From Aureimonas sp. AU12 (lineage in GTDB: Bacteria; Pseudomonadota; Alphaproteobacteria; Rhizobiales; Rhizobiaceae): a stretch of DNA of 64,000 nucleotides. The stretch covers positions 19,564 through 83,563 of the forward strand of contig NZ_BBWH01000029.1 of NCBI RefSeq assembly GCF_001463705.1. Direction: 5' to 3'. Below are positions 20,353 through 28,485 of this stretch, piece after piece. Position 1 is the first letter of the stretch, and each line of letters begins with the position of its first letter. Below the pieces are notes generated by a model that worked only from the letters and a program-made list of their open reading frames with translations, was not told the DNA's origin and made no database searches. The translations under genes and the position numbers were made by a program.

Positions 20353-22866
20353 ATGCAAGTCCAAGCGGCTCAGCCCCCGCTCGTCGTCCATGTCGGCCTC
20401 GACTCCGAATGGGTGACCCGTAGGGATCCCTTTACGGGGCAACCCGACAATCACGTCCTCAGCTATCAGATCGTCCTTGATCACGATGGCCGTCGAGTTT
20501 CCGAGGTCGTCTATACGACAGGCCCCTCTCGTCGAGCTCGTGTAAGTGAACGTTCACTTTTTCAGCGAATCTTTCGCAAAGCCATCCGCACTGGGGTGAT
20601 ACCGCGGGCTCCCGACCGCGTCATCGTCTTCGGACATTTCTTGAGGGCCGACCTCGTCCATTTTCAGGACTTCTGGGGTGCAAAGCGATCATTCGAGGGA
20701 ATCGGTCGGACCTTTACGGGCTTGCTGAAGCGCGAAGTGCTCGACACTGGCGACGATGATGCCAGCAAGCGTGGAACCCTGAGTGCGATGATGCTACCGG
20801 CCAAACGCGGCGGGGCCCCTCATCTCGTCACGATCCGGTACGTGGACACCATGCTGCTGACGCCCGGCCGCGGAGGGCTAGCAAAAGCAGCCGAGCTGAT
20901 CGGCACTGCCAAAGTTGCCCTGCCCGAGGGCTTCGCGATCGACCGAATGGACTTGCTCCTAAAGGCTGATCGCCGGGCCTTCGAAGCCTACGCGCTTCAC
21001 GATGCAGAGATCGCCTTGGACTATGGGCTTCGCATGACCGAGATGGCGAAGTCGCTGGGTCTGGCTAAACTGCCTTCCACTTTGGCGGGCTTTGGACTTC
21101 GCATCCTGCGGGACCAGTGCAAGGCTGATGGCATTGACCTCGACGAAGCCCTCGGGCTCGAGCGCCGTAATGTCACTCGTTTCAACGATCGCACCGGCCA
21201 GTACCGGACCGCTACGACAAAGGAGCCCTCTTTCCGGCGGCTCATATACGAGGAATTCGGCGCTTCCGCTTATCATGGTGGTCGGGGCGAATGTTACTGG
21301 TTCGGCCCGACGCCCATCGGAACCTACTACGACTACGATCTGCCCGGCGCGTACACCACTGCCATGGCGATGTTGCGGCCCCTCGATTACGATGGCTACC
21401 GGCATACCCGTCACCTAGATGATTTCGAGGTCGACACTGTGGGTGCGGCTCGCGTTCGGTTCGCATTCCCCCGGGATACTCGTTTTCCTTGCCTGCCGGT
21501 TCGATCCGGCGACAACCTCTATTTCCCGTTAACTGGCGTCTCCCTCTGCACGGCTCCGGAATTAGTGCTGGCTCGCAGAATGGGTGCGAGCATCGAGATC
21601 CTTGACGGCGTGGTGATCCCCTACGCGTCCGATACTCCCATCTTCCAGAGCTTTACCAGGCTAATTCAAAGCCGCCGGGCAGCCGCGCTGAAGGGCAGCC
21701 TGGAGGCGATGATTTGGAAGGAGATCGGCAACAGTCTCTACGGGAAGACGGCTCAAGGGGTCCATGTGAAGAGGGTCTTCGACCCTCGACGAGGTCGAAT
21801 GGACAGCATGCCTCCGTCGCCAATTACGTCGGCTTGGTATGCCTCTTACGTAACGGGCTTTATCCGAGCAGTGCTGGGCGAGATTCTCTCCGCGATCCCC
21901 GCACACCGCATCGTTGTCAGCGCGACGACTGACGGAATCCTGACGGATGCGCCGCTGGAGGAGATCGACGATCGTGGTCCTCTATGCCGCGAGTTCCTCA
22001 GCCTTCGACATCGGGTGTTCGGGACGGCGGCGCTGCTGGAAGAAAAGCACCGCGTGGCACAGGTAGTAGGGATGAAGACGCGGGGGCAGGTGACCGGGGA
22101 GGAAATTCCCGGCTACGCACCTGTTCTGGCAAAGGCTGGGGTCAAGCCGGATGCGCCGGTGGCCGAGCATAACGAGTACATGCTGGAGCTTTTCCTCAAT
22201 CGAGTGCCAGGCCAGAAGCACCACCGGACCTCGCTGATCGGCCTGCGAGAGATGTGGATGACCGAGAGCGACATGGTCAGCCTATCCCGAGAGGTCACGC
22301 TAAACCTGGAGTTCGACTTCAAGCGGAAGCCGCAGACGACCTCGGATCAAGCGGTTCGAGGGCGATCCCATCTGGCCTTCGATACCCAGCCTTGGTCAAC
22401 CGTCGAGGACGCAGAGCGTGCTCGGACACGGTTCCGGGGGTGGACCCGCGGGCATCAGCGCATCCTTCGCACGCGCGAAGATTTTCATGCCTGGCAAGCT
22501 TATGAGGACCTTGCCGAACGTGCCGTGCCAGCCGGCGTGGGGCTGCGATCCGACGGCACGCTGGGGCACCTTTTCCGCCAGTTTCTTCGGGCTCTGGTTC
22601 GCGATGAGTGGGGGCTGGCGTTGGACGGCCGTAGCTATCGGGACGTCGCGGACTGGCTGACCCTTAAAGGTTACGAGTGTGGGATGGACGACCTAAAGAA
22701 CGCCAAGCGTAAAGGCGCAATGTTGCTGCCGCGCTCAGTGGCCGCGGACAGCGAGACGATCCCTCTGCTGCGAGTGATCCTCGCGGAATTTGCCGGCTTG
22801 GATCTGGAGCAGATGATTGTTCCGGATCAACTGTCTTGGGCTCGGGAGGTGCTCGAAACCTCCTGA
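20353..22866 (+). CDS. Primer-independent family B DNA polymerase (piPolB)
   Basis: 837 residues, close to the ~860 of E. coli pipolin piPolB. The 3'-5' exonuclease domain has ExoI D17xE19, ExoII HFLRAD 95-100 and ExoIII Y213xxxD217. Between domains lies YHGG 307-310 (the YxGG motif of protein-primed polymerases). Motif A is D329LPGAY, motif B K456EIGNSLYG and motif C TTDG 525-528, where the first Asp of DTD is Thr but D527 remains. KTRG at 575-578 replaces the KxY of primed B polymerases; this is the published piPolB hallmark. About 125 residues between motifs A and B can hold a TPR2 insertion, linked to strand displacement. All key residues are intact, so it should be able to start DNA without a primer and copy the excised island. 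Confidence 0.9.
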   Translation: MQVQAAQPPLVVHVGLDSEWVTRRDPFTGQPDNHVLSYQIVLDHDGRRVSEVVYTTGPSRRARVSERSLFQRIFRKAIRTGVIPRAPDRVIVFGHFLRADLVHFQDFWGAKRSFEGIGRTFTGLLKREVLDTGDDDASKRGTLSAMMLPAKRGGAPHLVTIRYVDTMLLTPGRGGLAKAAELIGTAKVALPEGFAIDRMDLLLKADRRAFEAYALHDAEIALDYGLRMTEMAKSLGLAKLPSTLAGFGLRILRDQCKADGIDLDEALGLERRNVTRFNDRTGQYRTATTKEPSFRRLIYEEFGASAYHGGRGECYWFGPTPIGTYYDYDLPGAYTTAMAMLRPLDYDGYRHTRHLDDFEVDTVGAARVRFAFPRDTRFPCLPVRSGDNLYFPLTGVSLCTAPELVLARRMGASIEILDGVVIPYASDTPIFQSFTRLIQSRRAAALKGSLEAMIWKEIGNSLYGKTAQGVHVKRVFDPRRGRMDSMPPSPITSAWYASYVTGFIRAVLGEILSAIPAHRIVVSATTDGILTDAPLEEIDDRGPLCREFLSLRHRVFGTAALLEEKHRVAQVVGMKTRGQVTGEEIPGYAPVLAKAGVKPDAPVAEHNEYMLELFLNRVPGQKHHRTSLIGLREMWMTESDMVSLSREVTLNLEFDFKRKPQTTSDQAVRGRSHLAFDTQPWSTVEDAERARTRFRGWTRGHQRILRTREDFHAWQAYEDLAERAVPAGVGLRSDGTLGHLFRQFLRALVRDEWGLALDGRSYRDVADWLTLKGYECGMDDLKNAKRKGAMLLPRSVAADSETIPLLRVILAEFAGLDLEQMIVPDQLSWAREVLETS

Positions 22867-22878
22867 CTCCGGGACTTC

Positions 22879-22910
22879 AACAGGTCATGGCCGGCAGGCC
22901 ATGACCTGTT
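22879..22910. repeat. Perfect 14-bp hairpin after piPolB
   Basis: AACAGGTCATGGCC and its exact complement are separated by GGCA, beginning 13 bp after the polymerase stop. No T-run follows. It may act as a terminator, or as an origin/nick-site hairpin for the HUH protein encoded downstream. Confidence 0.7.
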
Positions 22911-22966
22911 CAGACTCTGCAGACCGCAGAGGCTCGATTACTCTCATGGCGATTAAGGTGATCCGA

Positions 22967-23455
22967 ATGCATTTTTATGGAATGTTCTACAATGTTATCG
23001 TGGTGGAGGCCGCAGTATCAGAGCTTGAGAAATTCATCTGCATGATGGGTCAAGCGGCAATACATGCGTCCGTTCGAAGCAATGCCAATTATCCGAATGA
23101 GATCGTTGGACTAGGCGATACTGCGGGATGCAGCCTTAACGGGCAGGGCATTGAATGGGAAATCCAACTGGACCTGTGGTCTCAAAAGCCGAATTATCCT
23201 CCGGTGTTCCGAATAAATTTGTCGACTGAAAATTGGAATGTTCAGGTTAGAGTTTTCTTCGACCGTGCCTTTGAGGGTAGGGCTGATGAGATATCAGAAG
23301 ACGAGACCATCGTAGCTATTCCGCCAGCTCATTATGTACTGCTCAGTTCGCTGCCCTTGGATACGCGGGCGATCTTTCGGTCCGTCAGTCTGTTCAGGCT
23401 TGCGCTGGATCGGAAACCCTCGGTGGTTCCGTATCGGCGGAGAGCTAAATCATAA
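22967..23455 (+). CDS. Hypothetical protein between piPolB and HUH Rep
   Basis: 162 residues, soluble, no family recognised. It begins 'MHFYGMFYNVIVVEAAVSELEKF', with a predicted mixed alpha/beta content, and ends in a basic tail 'RKPSVVPYRRRAKS'. AGGTGA five bases upstream of 22967 makes this a better start than the ATG at 22946. Composition is more AT-rich than the polymerase gene. It lies 25 bp before the Rep gene on the same strand, so the two are probably co-expressed. It could be a Rep accessory or immunity-type protein, but there is no direct evidence. Confidence 0.6.
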   Translation: MHFYGMFYNVIVVEAAVSELEKFICMMGQAAIHASVRSNANYPNEIVGLGDTAGCSLNGQGIEWEIQLDLWSQKPNYPPVFRINLSTENWNVQVRVFFDRAFEGRADEISEDETIVAIPPAHYVLLSSLPLDTRAIFRSVSLFRLALDRKPSVVPYRRRAKS

Positions 23456-23480
23456 ATACCCGAATTGCTTCGGGAGAAAT

Positions 23481-24713
23481 ATGATGGACGAACGTTTGCA
23501 ACGGCTGAGATCTCGACTGGTCGAGGAATGGTATGACTGCCGCTGGAGCCGCCGTGATCAGAAGCGTTGCCGCCACCTAACGCCAGGGATGGAGTCGCAG
23601 CGACAAGCCGTGATGTGGAGCCTCCGAGGATCCCGCGAGGACCTGATACTTCGCATGCAATCGTGCGGGGAGGTGGATGAGCAGGACAACATGCGGCAAT
23701 GCCGCGTGCCGTTGTGTCCGAGGTGCCTCATGCTTCGAAGGGGTGGGGAAACCAAACGGGTGATCCGCGAGGAGTTCGCTGGCATTGGGAACGACAAGCT
23801 CGCGCTACTCACCGTGCTGATGCCCGTGGACGCGGATCTTGCGTCGATGACGAAGATCATGGCGCGGGCGGACACGCGTATGCGTAACTTCATCGTACGT
23901 CAGCGCGAGAAAGACGCGCGATGGAACGACGTGCACCTCGTCGGGTACTGGGAGTTGGACCGCCTTCGCGCGGATGAGATCGCGGGCCAAGGGCGCAACA
24001 CGCGCCTATTCCTCAGGCAGAGCGGCGTTCCGGTCACGGCATCAGATGCCACGCTATGGCTGCCGCATTTCCATGCGATCGTAGCGCTGGGCGATGTCTC
24101 TCGAGAGGAGTTCGCCAACGCGCTCCGCAGCTACGGGTGCAAGGCGGCGTACCAGGTGGACCTCCGAGCCTTTGATACGAGCCGAAAGGTAGAGAAAAAT
24201 CTTCAAAGCATCGTTCGATACGCGAACAAGTTCCGCATCGAGCACGATTACAAGGGCATGCCGGTTTTCGAGGACGCTGAGGAGGAAGATCCAATCCTGT
24301 TCAAGCGGAACTGGTGGCCGCAAGAGGACATTCGCGCTTACGCAGGTTGGCTCTGCGGGGAACACAGCGGGTTCCAGTCAATGCGTATTCGAATTGGAAG
24401 CAGGCAATCGAAGGAAACGACAATCACTGAAGAGGAGGACGTGTCTGCTATCAATACGTCAGTGGCGGGACATGCCGAGCTACCAGAGGATCTCGGATTC
24501 TCTGCTAGGTATAATAATATGGTACAAGATACTAACTGGATCTACCGGAACAATCGCTGGAAGCTGGCCGCAGCACTGGATCGCAACCTCATCGTTTATG
24601 AAGACTTCGACTTTGGGTGCCACGCGGATCCGATGCCCCTTCATACGGCAGGTACGGTATTAGCCTTGACGTCAACTGCGCATTCTCAACCTCGGCCGAT
24701 CGCGACGGGGTAA
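23481..24713 (+). CDS. HUH-superfamily replication initiator (Rep)
   Basis: 410 residues. A Cys cluster C74-x4-C79-x2-C82 ('CRVPLCPRC') suggests a zinc knuckle. Rolling-circle Rep motifs follow in order: motif 1 'LALLTVLMP' 107-115, motif 2 H196-F-H198 (HUH metal-binding, 'WLPHFHAIV'), motif 3 Y247xxK250 ('VRYANKF', single catalytic Tyr). This order and spacing fit plasmid and phage rolling-circle initiators that nick DNA and bind the 5' end. The C-terminal ~150 residues are not recognised. GGGAG lies upstream of the start. Being next to a primer-independent polymerase is unusual; it may initiate, terminate or mobilise the excised island. Confidence 0.75.
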   Translation: MMDERLQRLRSRLVEEWYDCRWSRRDQKRCRHLTPGMESQRQAVMWSLRGSREDLILRMQSCGEVDEQDNMRQCRVPLCPRCLMLRRGGETKRVIREEFAGIGNDKLALLTVLMPVDADLASMTKIMARADTRMRNFIVRQREKDARWNDVHLVGYWELDRLRADEIAGQGRNTRLFLRQSGVPVTASDATLWLPHFHAIVALGDVSREEFANALRSYGCKAAYQVDLRAFDTSRKVEKNLQSIVRYANKFRIEHDYKGMPVFEDAEEEDPILFKRNWWPQEDIRAYAGWLCGEHSGFQSMRIRIGSRQSKETTITEEEDVSAINTSVAGHAELPEDLGFSARYNNMVQDTNWIYRNNRWKLAAALDRNLIVYEDFDFGCHADPMPLHTAGTVLALTSTAHSQPRPIATG

Positions 24714-25155
24714 CCTGCTGCATCTACACATCACTAGAAACCGTCTGCGAGTGTCATAGAAGCTCGTTTGCTGCGGTCGTGAATGTCGGCGGTGCTAAGC
24801 GCTTGAAATTAGAAGACACTGTCATTCAAATAGGCATTATGCTGAAACAACACATTGCGCCGCTTTCGACCCATTTCCGTCGTTGACCCCATGTTGACAA
24901 TGACCGAAGGTGGCCTTCAGGTCCGCGCGACCGTAGGTAAGGCGCGGCAAGCGAATTTCTGAGGTGTCTTTAGAACCTCAAACGACTTGGACCTGAAGTC
25001 TGGTCAGCGGTACGCTTCAAGGACGACCCCAAAATCCGTTCAGCAACGAGGCGGCCTGCCGAGTTGGCGGTCGTACGCGCTATAGGCTAGCGACCTGTGA
25101 GATGCCATTACCCGCACCTTCGTACGGGTCACGCTTTCGATGAGGGGGGCCGGAC
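24714..25155. other. Gene-free stretch after Rep with nested inverted repeats
   Basis: 442 bp without a supported gene. It holds a 10-bp inverted repeat, CTTCAGGTCC (24915-24924) and GGACCTGAAG (24989-24998), 64 bp apart, with a smaller GAGGT/ACCTC stem inside (24961-24979). Its place just after the HUH gene makes it a candidate origin. The last ~60 bp must hold the promoter of the next gene. Confidence 0.4.
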
Positions 25156-26088
25156 ATGCCAGAATGGAATGAGTACAGGATCGCAATCCCCCGGGACGGC
25201 GAGCGGATGAACAACGTTTCCCAGCTCGTGGAGGTACACCACGTGGTTCACCCACCCGCGGCGAGAGCCATTCTCGACCATGGAAGCATTCGCGCCGGTA
25301 TCGTCCATGACGAAAGCCGGATGAATCAGACGCGGCATGCGGTCATCTGGCTTTCGGCGAACCAATGGCAACACGGGTCTCTCTACGGCACCGTTCAGTT
25401 CACCTTTCCATGGCTGCAGCTGATTGCGGGAAAGCACTTCTATTGGGTCGAAGCCATCCGCTACCAAAATCCTGCCTACAGGATCCTGATCACTGATAAG
25501 GATCTCGGTTCTCTCAAGTTCCTGACCCCGTACGATCCGTCGGTGGACAGAGGTCCCCTTCGGGAAAGAAACGGAAACTGGTACTGGAATTCCCGCGATA
25601 CATCCGAGTTCATGGTGGACGGAGACCTCGATCTGTCCCATTGCATCGAGTTCAAGGGCGTTCAGCACAAGCGGAATGGATGTAGGCTCTATGGCCCGGG
25701 CTGCTCGGAACGGAATAACTCTGCCTTCGTCACCGGGGGCCGGATGCTCGCCTACCTGCTCGCTAGCGGAAACCATGCATTGGATCCTGCCCTGCGCATC
25801 CAGACCGAAGGATTGTCGAGGAGCCTGTCGCCGAGCGTCGACCAGGGGGTAAGCGGCATCTGGTTCGATCTTGTGACTGCCGACGCTGCCCGTTTCGACG
25901 GTGAGGTGAGACAGCGGGAGCGGTCCGTGCCTATTGTGCGTGGCGCTCTGGCGCTACTGGGGGCCGGCCGGCCTTATGAAGCACGCGAACTCGTTGCACA
26001 GCTCAATGACGAGACGGTGTTCAGGGCTGCCCTGACCGCGATTGTGAACGATCACTTCGGCATAGATGACTGGCGGTTGATATCTTAG
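25156..26088 (+). CDS. Putative ADP-ribosyltransferase-fold protein
   Basis: 310 residues, soluble. The N-terminal half, 'VEVHHVVHPPAARAILDHGSIRAG' followed by 'VIWLSANQWQHGSLYGTVQFTFPW' and a later Glu-containing strand 'HFYWVEAIRY', follows the H...(S/W-LS)...Y...E layout of ART-fold enzymes related to DarT and DUF4433. The C-terminal half is unrecognised. A G-rich ribosome site precedes the ATG. It is followed 63 bp later by a RES-domain gene, another ART-related fold, so the two may form a toxin pair or one defence system. Assignment is by motif pattern only; a target (NAD, DNA or protein) cannot be named. Confidence 0.45.
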   Translation: MPEWNEYRIAIPRDGERMNNVSQLVEVHHVVHPPAARAILDHGSIRAGIVHDESRMNQTRHAVIWLSANQWQHGSLYGTVQFTFPWLQLIAGKHFYWVEAIRYQNPAYRILITDKDLGSLKFLTPYDPSVDRGPLRERNGNWYWNSRDTSEFMVDGDLDLSHCIEFKGVQHKRNGCRLYGPGCSERNNSAFVTGGRMLAYLLASGNHALDPALRIQTEGLSRSLSPSVDQGVSGIWFDLVTADAARFDGEVRQRERSVPIVRGALALLGAGRPYEARELVAQLNDETVFRAALTAIVNDHFGIDDWRLIS

Positions 26089-26151
26089 CCTTGGGAGGCG
26101 GGTCACCGACGAGCACTCATCGGTGTAGGGCTTGCATGGAGCGAAAAGAAC

Positions 26152-27237
26152 ATGTCGAACAGGGTTGGGCTTCGGTGGATCACCGACGACGCGGCGGAGC
26201 ACGAGTCTTTTCGGCCCGAGCATGCCGTTGGCCCGTACCTAACCGTCAGCGAATCCGACATCGATAGCTTCAACGATGCATTCTCGGACGAGATAGATTC
26301 GGATTTTGCATCGAGCATCTGCTGCTGCGACGTGTGCTTTGACGACTTCAGGGACCATTGGCCGGACGTGCCGTTCCGCAGAATGGAATTTCAGACCCAG
26401 TCCATGGGCGTGTTCTACGCGGTCGAGAACACCCGGCTCACGGGGGTCTGGAGTCCTGCGGAGATCTCAACCCTGCGCCATTTCGTCCGATGCGAAAGAT
26501 GCGGTGAATACGTCGCAGGCAACATCTGGATCTATGAGCACACCTTCAGCGACGTGGCGGCGATCGAAAGCCAGATCGACGAGTTGCTGACGATCGGTGA
26601 CGAAACGCCTTTCCTGATGCTTGAACACGAATTCGCTCGCCGCGTGCTGGCTCACCTCCGAATCGCCGTCAAACAAGCCGGTACATTGGCCGCCGGCACG
26701 TCGCTGTTCCGTGCACGTACCGCGGCGAGTATATCCTCTTCAGGTCAGTACACTGGCGATCTGCAGGCCTACGCACCGCCGCCGACGCGGCTAGTCGTCG
26801 AAGGACGCTTCAACCACGCCGGCACTCCAATGCTCTATTTCGCGAGTTCGCCCGAGGTCGCCAGCGCCGAGATCGGCGCTCCGGGAGAGCCGTGTTTAAT
26901 AGCGGAGCTGGTGACCTCACGTCCGCTCGTTTTTCTCGATCTCGTCGAGATCGACGAGGGTGATCCGGGGCACGAGCTAATGGCGCCGTTGGCGAGCTCT
27001 GCACTTCTGGCCGCACCCCGAAGCGGGGAGGGCTGGCTGAAGAAGCAGTATGTCTTTTCCCGGTTCGTCGCCGACTGCGCCCGTGCGGCCGGCTATGACG
27101 CAATTCGGTATGCGTCGACCAAACGCATCGACGGGGCCAACATCGTGATCCTTGTTCCTCCCCTTCGCATCGAGGAGATTGTCTCACTCGCCGGCATAGA
27201 ACAGTCGGTCGGGCTCGCTGCCTCGAAACGCTACTGA
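26152..27237 (+). CDS. RES-domain protein with N-terminal zinc-ribbon-like region
   Basis: 361 residues. The C-terminal ~165 residues form a RES domain: 'SLFRARTA' (conserved Arg), 'VVEGRFNHAGTPMLYFASSPEVASAEIGA' (conserved Glu) and 'RPLVFLDL', ending 'ANIVILVPPLRIEEI'. RES toxins such as MbcT/Res degrade NAD+. The N-terminal ~180 residues carry two Cys pairs, 'CCCDVCFDD' and 'RCERCGEY', typical of the N-terminal part of stand-alone RES-NTP1 proteins; no Xre-type antitoxin is adjacent. This form is usually linked to phage-defence cargo rather than to the Xre-RES toxin-antitoxin pair. The upstream ART-like gene is on the same strand. Confidence 0.78.
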   Translation: MSNRVGLRWITDDAAEHESFRPEHAVGPYLTVSESDIDSFNDAFSDEIDSDFASSICCCDVCFDDFRDHWPDVPFRRMEFQTQSMGVFYAVENTRLTGVWSPAEISTLRHFVRCERCGEYVAGNIWIYEHTFSDVAAIESQIDELLTIGDETPFLMLEHEFARRVLAHLRIAVKQAGTLAAGTSLFRARTAASISSSGQYTGDLQAYAPPPTRLVVEGRFNHAGTPMLYFASSPEVASAEIGAPGEPCLIAELVTSRPLVFLDLVEIDEGDPGHELMAPLASSALLAAPRSGEGWLKKQYVFSRFVADCARAAGYDAIRYASTKRIDGANIVILVPPLRIEEIVSLAGIEQSVGLAASKRY

Positions 27238-27271
27238 AGATCGGCAGGCCTCGCGGCTAGCCTCGAGACTA

Positions 27272-28318
27272 CTATAGAGTGGCCTTGAAGCTCAGACCGT
27301 CGCGAGACTTTTCGAAGCGGATGCCGGGGTATCGCGGCGAGACCTGATCATCCCAGTCTATATTCATATGCTCGACGTCGCTGCCTGCAATGTCATGCCA
27401 CTGCCCTAGGGTCGGCAGAGGAGGTCTCCAGACTATGACCACGTTCCAGAACTGCTCTTCATCAGTACGGTAGGACACCAGCTCCCGGCTGAGCAGAAAA
27501 GCCTCCGGCAGACGGCTCGAAAGCGACGTCGCGTTCCGGAACTCCGTCGCAATCAGCTGACGGGCCGACAGTCGAACGGGAACGCCGTATTCGAAGTTGG
27601 GCAGGGGCTCCGTGCTCTGCGGCCGCGTCAGTTCCTCGTGCAGCAGCCCGCTGAGAAGCCGGAGGTCGCTGCCGTTGGTACAGCGAATTTCCCGCCGGAC
27701 GAACCAATCATGGAGATGCTGCGCGGTATCCACCGGCGCGTGCAGCAGCATGTCGGGGAAGCTATCCGAATACTGCTCATCTCGTCCGAACCGGACGGAG
27801 GCGTTCTCGCGTTCGTAGAGAGGGACGGATCGCTTCATGTTGCTGCGGGCGATGAACAGCTCGAACAATATCCAGCCCCGCCGGCGCATGTCTTCGCGAT
27901 CGTCGGCATGATCCTGGCCCGCTCTACTGACAAAGCATATGTTGTCGCACTCCGCGACGGTCTGTCGGATGGTGTTCAGACCGGCGGTGAAGAGCCTGTT
28001 CTCGTGGGCGTTGCGCGGGCGCTGTGGCAGACTCATATAGTCGTACCAGAAACATGTACCGGCTTCATGATAGTGGTAGTCGTCGGCTAGGTTCCGCAAT
28101 GCCCTGAGCTGCCATCCCGAAGGATCGGGATGGTCTCGGCCGTCCCAACGATGCGTCACGAACATCGGCGTCCGGCGCAACGGCTTCGCCGCGATCAGCT
28201 CCGGGTAGGATCGCACTATCGTCTGGAAACTCGGAAGCCTTGCACCTGCCCCCTGCAGCACGCTCCACCTGCCAAAGGCTTCCAAGTCGATGAACAGACC
28301 GGCCTCCGGATTGAGCAT
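27272..28318 (-). CDS. HRW/SLPQ-motif protein, possible TIR/HET-like effector
   Basis: 348 residues, soluble, on the opposite strand to and converging on the RES gene. The conserved core is 'FVTHRWDGRDHPDPSGWQL' near residue 53, 'TCFWYDYMSLPQRPR' near 88 and 'RRGWILFELF' near 147. This (S/T)HRW...WxDxxSLPQ...RxWxxxE pattern occurs in a poorly described family of bacterial and protist proteins whose fold resembles TIR/HET conflict domains; that link is my inference. The C-terminal ~150 residues show no motif. No partner sensor (NLR, STAND) gene is adjacent. Location in the cargo block supports a defence role. Confidence 0.45.
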   Translation of the reverse strand: MLNPEAGLFIDLEAFGRWSVLQGAGARLPSFQTIVRSYPELIAAKPLRRTPMFVTHRWDGRDHPDPSGWQLRALRNLADDYHYHEAGTCFWYDYMSLPQRPRNAHENRLFTAGLNTIRQTVAECDNICFVSRAGQDHADDREDMRRRGWILFELFIARSNMKRSVPLYERENASVRFGRDEQYSDSFPDMLLHAPVDTAQHLHDWFVRREIRCTNGSDLRLLSGLLHEELTRPQSTEPLPNFEYGVPVRLSARQLIATEFRNATSLSSRLPEAFLLSRELVSYRTDEEQFWNVVIVWRPPLPTLGQWHDIAGSDVEHMNIDWDDQVSPRYPGIRFEKSRDGLSFKATL

Positions 28319-28485
28319 AGGTCTTGTAGTCCCTGACGAGTCTTCTATGGCCGATATGCGGCCTGACTGTTCCTGTTCCTAGCGAACCGGAGCCCGTCGG
28401 TCGAGACCGGAGGCATGCACGAGCAGCCGACCCGCCGTTCGGCTAGCACGCGCCTCAGGAGCGACCGCGACCGCACTGCGGCCGA

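Noticed and set aside
20353..22866. A phage-type protein-primed polymerase (phi29-like) rather than piPolB
   Set aside because: YxGG is shared, but KTRG replaces KxY, no terminal protein gene is visible and the element is tRNA-integrated without linear inverted ends.
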